From Helicobacteraceae bacterium (GTDB taxonomy: Bacteria; Campylobacterota; Campylobacteria; Campylobacterales; Sulfurimonadaceae), in assembly GCA_015488075.1 (NCBI GenBank), contig WFOM01000092.1:1-10777 (forward strand): a DNA stretch of 10,777 bases, given 5' to 3'. The notes beneath the pieces are model-generated. The model was not told the origin of the DNA. It ran no database searches and saw nothing but the letters and a program-made list of their open reading frames with translations. This document shows positions 1-6,713 of the stretch, in pieces. Every line of letters starts with the position of its first letter. Position 1 is the stretch's first letter. A program made the position numbers and the translations under genes.

Positions 1-52
1 ATCTACTAAAATGTTAAAAATTGTAACAAAAAATTAATTCTTAGATAACCAC

Positions 53-57
53 AGGAG
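53..57 (+). promoter_or_regulatory. Ribosome binding site of first lipoprotein gene
   Basis: AGGAG lies six bases before the ATG at 64 and matches the consensus Shine-Dalgarno sequence, which supports that start. The rest of 1-63 is AT-rich. I could not place a convincing promoter in it, so transcription may begin to the left of the window. Confidence 0.8.
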
Positions 58-63
58 TTTGAA

Positions 64-1008
64 ATGAAAATAAAATCGTTGTATGTTTTGATACTAGCTT
101 TGTTTATGGCAGGATGCGGCCAAAGCCCGAAAATTGTCATACCGTCATATACCGCACCAAAAGAGGTAAGCAAACTAAGCAAGATAAAGACAAAAGATGA
201 GTTTATATCCAAAGGAGCATATCTCGCAGTATGGATAAACCCTGATGTTTTAAATGCCGATAAAACAAATCCTAAACTCAAAGATTTTTTCATACAGAAC
301 ATAAAAGCAAAAATCACACAGACAAATTTTATAGCACTTGACCCGCTTGGAAGCGATGACGGTGTTGCACTGACCGTCAACATACTTGATTATAAATTTA
401 CAAAGCAAAAAAACAGTGAAAAGCTATTTTTGGAGGCTTCTTTTACACTATCAAGAGGTGCTGATGAGTTTTTGGTAAAAACATACAAAACAAAAAAAAT
501 CCGTTCATCCAAAAATCCTTCCATGCTGCCAAGCGAAGATCACCTAGCATCAGATGCCGCAAAAGAACTTGTAAAATATTTTATATCTGACATATCACCT
601 CTTAAAACATACCAGACAAGGGAGTTCAAACCTCTTCCTGATCAGTTGAAATTTGTTTTGGAATATGCAAAAAGAAAAAATTACGACGGTGCCATAAAAG
701 CTATGAGAAAATATGAAGTAACACACAAAGATAATGTTGACAAAGACTTTTATTACAATCTGGCCATACTTTATGAAGCCAAAGCAAGCCAAAGTGAAGA
801 TTTGAGAGAACTTGCATTTGCCAACAGATACTATGAACTCTCTTTCCAAAAAGGGGGATATGAAGACAAAACCATAACAAAAGCAAAAGCAAGATTTGAC
901 AACTTTTACAGACTGTTAAAACAGGTTAAACAGCAAGAAGAAGAAAACAAAGCACTTATAGAAGACAGAAACTCACTTACAGGCAGCAGTGACGACGAAT
1001 ATGAGTAA
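64..1008 (+). CDS. Predicted lipoprotein with TPR-like C-terminal region
   Basis: This is a predicted lipoprotein of 314 residues whose function I do not recognise. The signal peptide is short, with lysines at 2 and 4, a hydrophobic core at 6-16 and a lipobox MAGC that puts the lipidated cysteine at 18. Residues about 45-180 form a mixed alpha/beta segment (AYLAVWINPDVL, then a helix-like stretch, then ALTVNILDY). Its feel is that of the small periplasmic domains in CsgG, LpoB or GNA1162-type lipoproteins, but this is an impression of fold only. Residues about 191-285 are helical with TPR-like spacing (YDGAIKAMRKYE, FYYNLAILYEAKA, ANRYYELSFQKGGY), suggesting protein-protein contacts. The tail is acidic and charged. 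It is first in a three-lipoprotein operon, 13 nt ahead of the next gene. Expected location is the periplasmic face of the inner or outer membrane. The lipoprotein call is firm; the role is unknown. Confidence 0.85.
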   Translation: MKIKSLYVLILALFMAGCGQSPKIVIPSYTAPKEVSKLSKIKTKDEFISKGAYLAVWINPDVLNADKTNPKLKDFFIQNIKAKITQTNFIALDPLGSDDGVALTVNILDYKFTKQKNSEKLFLEASFTLSRGADEFLVKTYKTKKIRSSKNPSMLPSEDHLASDAAKELVKYFISDISPLKTYQTREFKPLPDQLKFVLEYAKRKNYDGAIKAMRKYEVTHKDNVDKDFYYNLAILYEAKASQSEDLRELAFANRYYELSFQKGGYEDKTITKAKARFDNFYRLLKQVKQQEEENKALIEDRNSLTGSSDDEYE

Positions 1009-1010
1009 AA

Positions 1011-1015
1011 AGGAG
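1011..1015 (+). promoter_or_regulatory. Ribosome binding site fixing the start of second lipoprotein gene
   Basis: AGGAG lies six bases before the ATG at 1022. The same frame is open back to a GTG at 989 and an ATG at 1001, but both overlap the previous gene and would put a polar stretch ahead of the signal peptide. The ribosome site and the lipoprotein signal agree on 1022. Confidence 0.8.
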
Positions 1016-1021
1016 AGATGT

Positions 1022-2353
1022 ATGAAACATATATATACGGCAGGTTTGTTGGTAATTGTAACTTTTTTTGGCGGATGTGCTTCGATGAAAGAAGTTGTTG
1101 CTTCACAAATGGAAGTCCCTACTCTTGAAAAACAAGTAAACAGAGTTGCCATAGGTATGACCATAGTCAGAGAAAACAACATAATGGCATACAAAATGCC
1201 AATCTCATCAGATGCAAAATGGCCTGAACTTATAGCAAGAGATTTAAACGATACACAAAAAGAAGAGATAGCACAACTCATAAAAGAAGACCCCTATTTT
1301 GCAACAGTTCACTACACTGAAGGGATTCAGCGAAGGATGCTTGGAAGCGGTGCACTTCTAAACCAACTTGGAGGATACGGAAATATAGTCGGAGCCTTGT
1401 TTAACCAGTTTATCACACCGCTTACTTACAGAGCTGTTTACAAGATAGAGATATTTTACGGTAAAGATCCAAACAACTGGCCTGATGTCTTTGAGTTTGA
1501 AGGAAGCATGAAAGACTATCTTGAGTTTACAGGAGGCAAACTTCAACCTGTGGAAGCACTTGAGGGTGATGTATACGAACAGCTTGGAGATGCAGTTATA
1601 GCTCTAATGCCTGTTAATCTGCAGAAAGATTTGACAGCTGCCAGGAACGATATGCTTGAGAGTTTTGTAAAAGTCGGAGAATTAAAAAGGGAAAAAGGTG
1701 AACTTGAGACAAAACTGAAAAAAGATGAAGTAATGCAGGAAAAAGCAAAACAGGAAAAAGTTTCCTATATCCCTATGAGCGATGAGGAAAGAGAAAATAT
1801 TGAAAACCAAATAGATGCTTTGGATGAACAGATAAAAGAAGCAGAATCGGTTGCAGAGGAAAAAGAAGATATATACAAAAAACTTCTTGATGATGCAAAA
1901 CCGGCACTTGAAAGCGAAATAAACCTTGATGATGAATCTTATGTCAAACTCGCCATAAATGTAAATAGAGTAGCAAATGAGATAGATGAGGGAGCTACAG
2001 AAGCATATACCGATTTTGGTGTAGCTTCAACCATGATACTTGGAAACGACATCATACAAAACTTTGCAAAAGAGTTGCAGTCTCTTGCTATCGCCAAAGC
2101 TTATGTTCCTGCATATTTGCAACAAAAATATGACCAAAGACTAAAAAGACTTGTAAAAAATGCCATATATCTGTTCCCGAATCTTTTTGTTGGAACATAC
2201 TATGCACACAAACAGGCTTCACTTGCTTCTGAGTATAAAGAGCTTACAGACATTATAGTAGATGCCTATACTACCAAACTTGAACAGGAAAAAGCGGCAC
2301 AGGAAGAAAAACAAAAAGAGAACAAAGAAGCCACAGAGGAAGGTGAAGTATGA
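1022..2353 (+). CDS. Predicted coiled-coil lipoprotein
   Basis: This is a 443-residue predicted lipoprotein that I do not recognise as a named family. The N-terminus reads MKHIYTAGLLVIVTFFGGCA, a signal peptide with the lipidated cysteine at 19. The lipobox FGGC is slightly off consensus. Residues about 35-200 look globular. They include a glycine-rich segment (GSGALLNQLGGYGNIVGAL, about 108-126) and aromatic-rich strands (TYRAVYKIEIFYG, about 135-147). Residues about 215-292 are strongly heptad-like and charged, a probable coiled-coil hairpin broken near residue 250 by SYIPMS. Residues about 300-415 are helical. The last 25 residues are almost all K, E and Q. The stop codon overlaps the start of the next gene (ATGA at 2350-2353), implying translational coupling. 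A periplasmic scaffold or complex partner of the two neighbouring lipoproteins is a reasonable inference, not shown. Confidence 0.85.
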   Translation: MKHIYTAGLLVIVTFFGGCASMKEVVASQMEVPTLEKQVNRVAIGMTIVRENNIMAYKMPISSDAKWPELIARDLNDTQKEEIAQLIKEDPYFATVHYTEGIQRRMLGSGALLNQLGGYGNIVGALFNQFITPLTYRAVYKIEIFYGKDPNNWPDVFEFEGSMKDYLEFTGGKLQPVEALEGDVYEQLGDAVIALMPVNLQKDLTAARNDMLESFVKVGELKREKGELETKLKKDEVMQEKAKQEKVSYIPMSDEERENIENQIDALDEQIKEAESVAEEKEDIYKKLLDDAKPALESEINLDDESYVKLAINVNRVANEIDEGATEAYTDFGVASTMILGNDIIQNFAKELQSLAIAKAYVPAYLQQKYDQRLKRLVKNAIYLFPNLFVGTYYAHKQASLASEYKELTDIIVDAYTTKLEQEKAAQEEKQKENKEATEEGEV

Positions 2354-3342
2354 AAAAGTTAAGTATATTTTTTGTGTTGAGTCTTTTTTTTGTATCCTGT
2401 ATGGCAGGAAAGTCATTGCAGGATGACTGGCTTAAAAATCCTCCGTCAGACACACCTTCGTTCTTTTACGGTGTGGGTTTTGGAGAAACAAAAGAGGATG
2501 CTACAAAAAATGCACTCTCAAATATCAGTTCACGAATCAGTGTAAGTGTAGAGTCAACATTCAAATCATCTCTGGCTTCAACAAGATACGGTAAATATGA
2601 AGATGTGGAATCTGAAGTAAAAAATGAAGTAGTTGCAAAAAGCAAAAATATAGAATACACAAATGTAAAACTCCTAAAATCAAAATATGACGGTGAAAAA
2701 TGGGCTGTTTTGGTTGAAGTTGACAGAGACGACCTTGCCCAAAACTATATAAGAAAACTCAACAAAATAGATCAAAAGCTTCAAAACGAATGGAGCATAT
2801 ACCAAAAAGCCACACCTTTTGAAAAACTCAAGATATCTGCCAAAATAGATGCTTTGCTAAAAAAAACAGACAGCTATTTTGCACTGCTTCATGTTTTAAA
2901 AAAAGATTTTGACGAAGGCAGATACTCATCAAGATACAAAAGATATACAAAAGATATAAGAGAGCTAAAAAACAATCTTGTATTTAAGATAGTATCAGAT
3001 GAAGCATCAGAACCTCTTGCATCTTTGATAGAGGAAAAACTAAGTGATATGGGAGCAAAAATCTCAGGCGGTTCAAACTACAATGTTTTGCTTAAAATAA
3101 CAACAAAAGCCAAAAAAAGAAAATACCGCTCAACAAATCCGAAATTTGCAAAACTTACATTTGCTCTTAGAAAAACAACTATAAGAGCCTATGACGAAAA
3201 CGGAAATATCATTTCAAATGTTGTTTACAAAACAAAAGAGGGAAGTGAACTCGGGTTTGAAGATGCATTATCAAAAACTACAAAATACAAAAAGAAGATA
3301 GCTCAAATGGGAATTGTCAACTTCCTAACAGGTGCTAAATAA
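2350..3342 (+). CDS. LPP20 family lipoprotein
   Basis: A 330-residue lipoprotein. The signal peptide ends in FFVSC, with the lipidated cysteine at 17. Residues about 27-135 match the LPP20 pattern: a W-x3-P opening (DWLKNPPSD), YGVGFG at 40-45, a helix with regularly spaced alanines (ETKEDATKNALSNIS), strands ISVSVES, and a closing strand KWAVLVEVDRDDL. LPP20 proteins include Helicobacter pylori Lpp20 and the FlgP flagellar outer-membrane lipoproteins; most are much shorter (about 170-200 residues). Here an extra C-terminal half (about 150-330) carries a helical part and a basic strand-rich part (VLLKITTKAKKRKYRST). The start overlaps the previous stop by four bases behind a GAGG site at 2336-2339. 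The 3' end overlaps priA tail to tail by eight bases. A FlgP-like flagellar role is possible given the flagellar genes nearby, but they lie in another transcription unit. Confidence 0.88.
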   Translation: MKKLSIFFVLSLFFVSCMAGKSLQDDWLKNPPSDTPSFFYGVGFGETKEDATKNALSNISSRISVSVESTFKSSLASTRYGKYEDVESEVKNEVVAKSKNIEYTNVKLLKSKYDGEKWAVLVEVDRDDLAQNYIRKLNKIDQKLQNEWSIYQKATPFEKLKISAKIDALLKKTDSYFALLHVLKKDFDEGRYSSRYKRYTKDIRELKNNLVFKIVSDEASEPLASLIEEKLSDMGAKISGGSNYNVLLKITTKAKKRKYRSTNPKFAKLTFALRKTTIRAYDENGNIISNVVYKTKEGSELGFEDALSKTTKYKKKIAQMGIVNFLTGAK

Positions 3343-5173
3343 ATTCAACAGGATCTATATCTATCTGTGTCAAAGGAGATTTTATATATCTGCAGGCTGT
3401 AAGAAGTGGTTTTGGTTTTTCGCTTCTTAAAAGCACTTCAAATCTGTATCTGCCTGCGATCCTGTTTATACCGCATTCACCAAAACCAACCACCTCTACA
3501 TCTTTAAAATTTTCAAGCAGTTGCAATATTTTTTCCATCTCTTTTTTTGCCGTTTCAGATTTTTTGTGAGCTATCAACACTCTTGCCAGTTTTTTAAACG
3601 GAGGATACAAATCTTGTCTGTAAAATTTTTCCTCTTCCAAAAAATCTTCAAACTTGTTTATAAATCTTTTAAAAAACTCTTCATTTAGAGTCTGTATATA
3701 TACTGTAGCATCTTTTTTTCTTCCGCTTCTTCCGGCAATCTGTATCAAAGATGAAAGAGCTTTTGTTCTTGCCAGAAAGTTTGGCATGTTTAAAAGGTTG
3801 TCTATACCCAAGACAACTGCCAGTGTAACATCTTTGTAGTCATGCCCTTTTGAAAGCATCTGTGTCCCGACAAGTATATCTGTCTCTTTATCATTAAATC
3901 TTTTTAAAGCTTTTTTCAGTTTCGCATTTGTAGTTATGGTATCTCTGTCAAACTGTTCTATATTAAATGATGGAAAAATCTGCTGTAAATTTTTAACAAC
4001 TTCTGCAGTTCCAATTCTGTTTGTAGCAAGATTTTCAGATGAACATTCAAAACATCTCTTGGGAATTTTTACGGCATACCCGCAATAATGACATTTTAAG
4101 GCATTTTGTTTTATGTGAAGACTCATAGATACATTGCAAAATTCACATTTAAAGTTGTATCCGCAATCTTTACATACAAGATGTTTGAAGTTTGCTCTGG
4201 TAGGGACAAAAACTATAGCCTGCTCACCTTTTTTTACGGTGTCTTCCAAAAGATTTAGTATATTTTCAGACAGACTCTCATACCCTTTTTCATAAATAAA
4301 TCTTTTATCTGTTTTTATATATGCCTCTTTAAGTCTGAAATGTGGAAACTTTACATAAGAGTTAAGTGAAGGGGTGGCACTTCCCAAAACCACTTTTATA
4401 TCCAAAAGTTTTGCAAGATATACAGCCAAATCTTTTGCATTGTATCTTGGATTTTTTGATGATTTGTAACTGTCGTCGTGTTCTTCATCCACAACTATGA
4501 TTTTTATATCATCCAACGGCAGAAAAAGAGCCGACCTGGCACCTGCTATTATTTTTGCATTATTGTTATATAAAGCCTGAAGATTTTTTTCTCTTTGTTT
4601 TTTTGTCAGTTTAGAGTGCCACAAAACAACACTCTCACCAAAATGTTTTTTAAGCCTTGCTTCCATTTGTGGAGTAAGTGAAATTTCCGGCAATAAAAAC
4701 AGACATCTGCCACCTTTGTTTATAACATCTTCAAATAGTTTCAGATAAATCTCTGTCTTTCCGCTTCCGGTATCTCCAAAAAGAAGCGAAATATTTTCTT
4801 TTTTTACAAATTCATAAGCTTCTTGCTGTTTTGATGATAGTTGTATATCTGTTGATATCTTTACATCATCCTTTTTTAAATAAACTTTTTTAAACGGTGT
4901 TATAAGATTATATGCTTCACCGAGTGAACAAATATAATAGTTCGATATAAATTTTGCAAAATCGTTTTGAAAAGGTTTATAGTAAAAATCTGTAACATTT
5001 AAAACTGAAATTGTCTCAAAATCAGGTTTGATAGTCTCTTCTAAAACAACACCTTTTTTTTCTTTACCGTTTAAAAGTATATCTACAACACTAAAAAGTT
5101 CTATCTTTTTTTCACTGTAGTATGTAAGTGGTTCTAAAGGGGAATTAAATACAGCAATTTTATAGTAAAGCAA
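3335..5173 (-). CDS. priA: Primosomal protein N' (replication restart helicase PriA)
   Basis: PriA is a 3'-to-5' DNA helicase that recognises stalled forks and reloads the replicative helicase. In this 612-residue protein, residues about 1-60 match the 3'-end-binding domain (YKIAVFNSPLEPLTYY, KKGVVLEE). Walker A is GDTGSGKT at 133-140. GARSALFLP is at 211-219, DEEH (Walker B) at 229-232 and GSATPS at 264-269. Eight cysteines in four CxxC pairs (334/337, 343/346, 361/364, 374/377) form the zinc-binding insertion typical of PriA. GTQMLSKGHD at 436-445 and QIAGRSGR at 478-485 complete the helicase core. The start is a TTG at 5171-5173, 11 nt after the last pilin stop; the next in-frame methionine is inside the helicase core, so TTG is needed. 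Walker A comes about 90 residues earlier than in E. coli PriA (732 residues), so the winged-helix domain is probably missing. It is the last gene of the pilin operon. Confidence 0.96.
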   Translation of the reverse strand: MLYYKIAVFNSPLEPLTYYSEKKIELFSVVDILLNGKEKKGVVLEETIKPDFETISVLNVTDFYYKPFQNDFAKFISNYYICSLGEAYNLITPFKKVYLKKDDVKISTDIQLSSKQQEAYEFVKKENISLLFGDTGSGKTEIYLKLFEDVINKGGRCLFLLPEISLTPQMEARLKKHFGESVVLWHSKLTKKQREKNLQALYNNNAKIIAGARSALFLPLDDIKIIVVDEEHDDSYKSSKNPRYNAKDLAVYLAKLLDIKVVLGSATPSLNSYVKFPHFRLKEAYIKTDKRFIYEKGYESLSENILNLLEDTVKKGEQAIVFVPTRANFKHLVCKDCGYNFKCEFCNVSMSLHIKQNALKCHYCGYAVKIPKRCFECSSENLATNRIGTAEVVKNLQQIFPSFNIEQFDRDTITTNAKLKKALKRFNDKETDILVGTQMLSKGHDYKDVTLAVVLGIDNLLNMPNFLARTKALSSLIQIAGRSGRKKDATVYIQTLNEEFFKRFINKFEDFLEEEKFYRQDLYPPFKKLARVLIAHKKSETAKKEMEKILQLLENFKDVEVVGFGECGINRIAGRYRFEVLLRSEKPKPLLTACRYIKSPLTQIDIDPVEFI

Positions 5174-5184
5174 ACTGCTTTACC

Positions 5185-5622
5185 CTACTGTGTAAGTTTT
5201 TTGCACTCTGCAGGTTGCTTATTTGACAACTTAAATGTTCCGGCAATATCATTATATGTAAACTGACAATTTATACCACCACCCAAATGGTATATATAGT
5301 ATTTATTACTTCCTAATACCTTTGTCCATCCACCCGGATTGCTTGATGATTTAATAGGGTAAGTTAAAACTCCTGCAAAAAGCCCTGCAGTTGTTGTAAG
5401 GTTGGCATCAGGTATATAAGAGTTTAATCCTCTCATAATCCTTTTTTGCCTGTCAGAAACTATACCGCTTCTTATGGCTGCTACATCGCTTCTTCCTTTT
5501 GTTATGATGGCATCATCTCTTGTTGCAGCAAATTTTGGCACAGCTATAGCCGCAAGAATTCCAAGCACAACTATAACAAATATAAGCTCTATCATCGTAA
5601 AGGCTCTTTTAATAAGAAACAC
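5185..5622 (-). CDS. Type IV pilin-like / type II secretion pseudopilin (third of three)
   Basis: A 145-residue pseudopilin. The prepilin signal is MFLIKRA followed by FTMIELIFVIVVLGILAAIA. Prepilin peptidase should cut between Ala7 and Phe8, leaving the conserved Glu as residue 5 of the mature protein. The residue before the cut is alanine, not the usual glycine. The rest is a soluble domain with a GGW turn (97-99), a YYIYHLGGG strand-turn and two cysteines at 119 and 140 that could form the C-terminal disulfide loop of pilins. The start is a GTG at 5620-5622 with AAGGGG five bases upstream. It lies inside the 3' end of the preceding pilin gene (14-base overlap), so translation is probably coupled. 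The -1 alanine, the GTG start and the longer variable domain suggest a minor pseudopilin. No secretion ATPase or secretin gene lies in the window, so the machine it serves is not known. Confidence 0.9.
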   Translation of the reverse strand: MFLIKRAFTMIELIFVIVVLGILAAIAVPKFAATRDDAIITKGRSDVAAIRSGIVSDRQKRIMRGLNSYIPDANLTTTAGLFAGVLTYPIKSSSNPGGWTKVLGSNKYYIYHLGGGINCQFTYNDIAGTFKLSNKQPAECKKLTQ

Positions 5623-6064
5623 TTGCGCCCCTTAGTTTCATAGGATATTTTGTTGCATCTATAGCATTTTGGACACCCTTGCATACATTGTCATTGCCAG
5701 GACTATTAAAAGTTATAGTCAAATTGTCGTCACTTGCATTTGAAACTACCTGAACTACAACACAGTTGTTAATATTACCGGCTTTTATGGTTACTTTTTT
5801 GTTAACAGTATCGACAGTAGCAAGCCCTTCATTTACAAGCTCTGTAATACCTTTTGACATTGATGACAAATCATTCTGAACAGTTGCATGTGAAACCGCA
5901 TAAGCAGCTATCTCACTAACACCGTTCATTATATTCATAGCTATTTTTGATGCAACTGCAGCATCTCTTGTAGCAGTAAATTTTGGTATAGCAACTGCAG
6001 CAAGTATACCAAGTATAACTATAACAAAGATTAACTCTATCATAGTAAAAGCAGATTTTTTCAT
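5609..6064 (-). CDS. Type IV pilin-like / type II secretion pseudopilin (second of three)
   Basis: A 151-residue pseudopilin. The leader MKKSA is followed by FTMIELIFVIVILGILAAVA. The predicted cleavage is after Ala5, again with alanine in place of glycine before the cut, and Glu10 becomes mature residue 5. The transmembrane/assembly helix is nearly identical to that of its two neighbours. After residue 35 the sequences part. The soluble domain has cysteines at 101 and 128 (a possible disulfide) and ends in GASVSY, echoing the GTSVTY end of the upstream paralogue. The ribosome site is weak (AAGTGAG at 6071-6077) and partly inside a 13-bp inverted repeat that ends ten bases before the ATG, which may limit its translation relative to the first pilin gene. 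This suggests a minor component, by inference. Confidence 0.9.
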   Translation of the reverse strand: MKKSAFTMIELIFVIVILGILAAVAIPKFTATRDAAVASKIAMNIMNGVSEIAAYAVSHATVQNDLSSMSKGITELVNEGLATVDTVNKKVTIKAGNINNCVVVQVVSNASDDNLTITFNSPGNDNVCKGVQNAIDATKYPMKLRGASVSY

Positions 6065-6074
6065 AACAAACTCA

Positions 6075-6125
6075 CTTAGTTAAAGGTCGGATAAGAAATT
6101 ATAATCTTAACAACCTTTAACTAAG
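6075..6125 (-). repeat. 13-bp inverted repeat between pilin genes, possible mRNA hairpin
   Basis: CTTAGTTAAAGGT at 6075-6087 is perfectly complementary to 6113-6125. Inside the 25-base loop a second five-base stem is possible (TAAGA 6092-6096 with TCTTA 6105-6109). On the minus-strand transcript the hairpin starts nine bases after the first pilin stop and ends ten bases before the second pilin start. No T-run follows, so it is not a classical terminator. It could protect the 3' end of the upstream pilin mRNA, or reduce ribosome access to the next gene. Confidence 0.6.
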
Positions 6126-6134
6126 ATTAATAAA

Positions 6135-6503
6135 TTAATAAGTTACACTTGTTCCACCAAAGGTATGAGTTCCACTTAACCCTTTGTTAGTAGCTTCCGT
6201 TCTGGCTCTTGTGCAGTATGCATCTGCAGCTGCTGAGTTTGAAACAGTAAGATTTCCATCTGCAGTTGTTGCAAGTGTAAAACAATTCAAAGCATTACAT
6301 GCAGATGTATTTGTATCTATTGCACCTCCGGCAGTATATGAAGCACCTGCATCAGATACACATGTTGCGAGATTTGAAAGTTCACTGGAAACTTTCGCAT
6401 CATCTCTTGTTGCACTTAGTTTTGGAATAGCAACAGCCGCCAATATACCAAGTATAACGATAACGAAGATCAGTTCGATCATAGTAAAACCGGCTCTTTT
6501 CAT
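6135..6503 (-). CDS. Type IV pilin-like / type II secretion major pseudopilin candidate (first of three)
   Basis: A 122-residue pseudopilin. The leader MKRAG is followed by FTMIELIFVIVILGILAAVA; cleavage after Gly5 is canonical and Glu10 is mature Glu5. The soluble part has four cysteines (48, 69, 74, 97) and ends in FGGTSVTY. It is first in the operon, has the strongest ribosome site of the three (AAGGAG, seven bases before ATG) and a canonical -1 glycine. Its conserved N-terminal coding stretch uses ATC and TTC codons where the paralogues use ATA and TTT. These features together suggest the highly expressed, major pseudopilin (GspG-like position), which is an inference. It is short for GspG and lacks an obvious calcium-binding loop that I could identify. 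Annotating it only as a prepilin-type N-terminal cleavage/methylation protein is safest. Confidence 0.9.
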   Translation of the reverse strand: MKRAGFTMIELIFVIVILGILAAVAIPKLSATRDDAKVSSELSNLATCVSDAGASYTAGGAIDTNTSACNALNCFTLATTADGNLTVSNSAAADAYCTRARTEATNKGLSGTHTFGGTSVTY

Positions 6504-6587
6504 AAGAGACTCCTTATAATTAAATTTGTGGCTACTCTTGTAACCTCATTTACAATTATGAACTTTTTTAATTTAAAAAAAGCTTAA

Positions 6588-6593
6588 ATTATA
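6588..6593 (-). promoter_or_regulatory. Likely sigma-70 -10 box of the pilin-priA operon
   Basis: The minus strand reads TATAAT here, a perfect -10 hexamer, in a strongly A/T-rich setting. There is no good -35 box, which is normal for Campylobacterota housekeeping promoters. Transcription would start near 6581 and give a leader of about 78 nt. A weaker CATAAT lies nearer the gene at 6554-6559. Confidence 0.5.
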
Positions 6594-6666
6594 AGATTTT
6601 TTGATATTTTTTTGATTTTGGTAACATTTTTTAGCATTAACATAAGATTTATAAAACAACAAAATA

Positions 6667-6682
6667 TGGAATAATAATTGCT
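6667..6682 (+). promoter_or_regulatory. Sigma-54 (RpoN) promoter of flgB
   Basis: TGGAATAATAATTGCT carries the -24 GG (6668-6669) and -12 GC (6680-6681), separated by exactly ten bases, within TGG and TTGCT contexts that match the sigma-54 consensus. The predicted start near 6693 leaves a leader of about 21 nt before flgB. RpoN with the FlgS/FlgR two-component system drives rod genes in Campylobacter, so this fits the gene it precedes. Confidence 0.8.
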
Positions 6683-6699
6683 TTTAACATTTTAAAAGC
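6680..6699. repeat. 8-bp inverted repeat overlapping the flgB -12 element and start
   Basis: GCTTTTAA at 6680-6687 is perfectly complementary to 6692-6699 with a four-base spacer. The left arm includes the GC of the sigma-54 -12 box and the right arm covers the predicted transcription start. It could be an operator, or be incidental in A/T-rich DNA. Confidence 0.4.
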
Positions 6700-6713
6700 C
6701 AAAGGTATCAGTT

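Noticed and set aside
21..49. Promoter-like TTGTAA and GATAAC with 17-base spacing before the first lipoprotein gene
   Set aside because: Each box matches only four of six positions and transcription would start inside the Shine-Dalgarno sequence.
989..1021. Upstream GTG (989) and ATG (1001) starts for the second lipoprotein
   Set aside because: They overlap the previous gene and displace the signal peptide; AGGAG and the lipobox favour 1022.
6184..6519. 111-codon open frame on the + strand opposite the first pilin
   Set aside because: It is antisense to a clear pseudopilin gene and has no recognisable motif or ribosome site.
6564..6580. TTTTTTAA/TTAAAAAA palindrome in the pilin leader
   Set aside because: Pure A/T with a one-base centre; expected by chance in this composition.
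6620..6635. Second GG...GC pair resembling a sigma-54 promoter
   Set aside because: Spacing between GG and GC is 12 bases, not ten; the match at 6667-6682 is exact.
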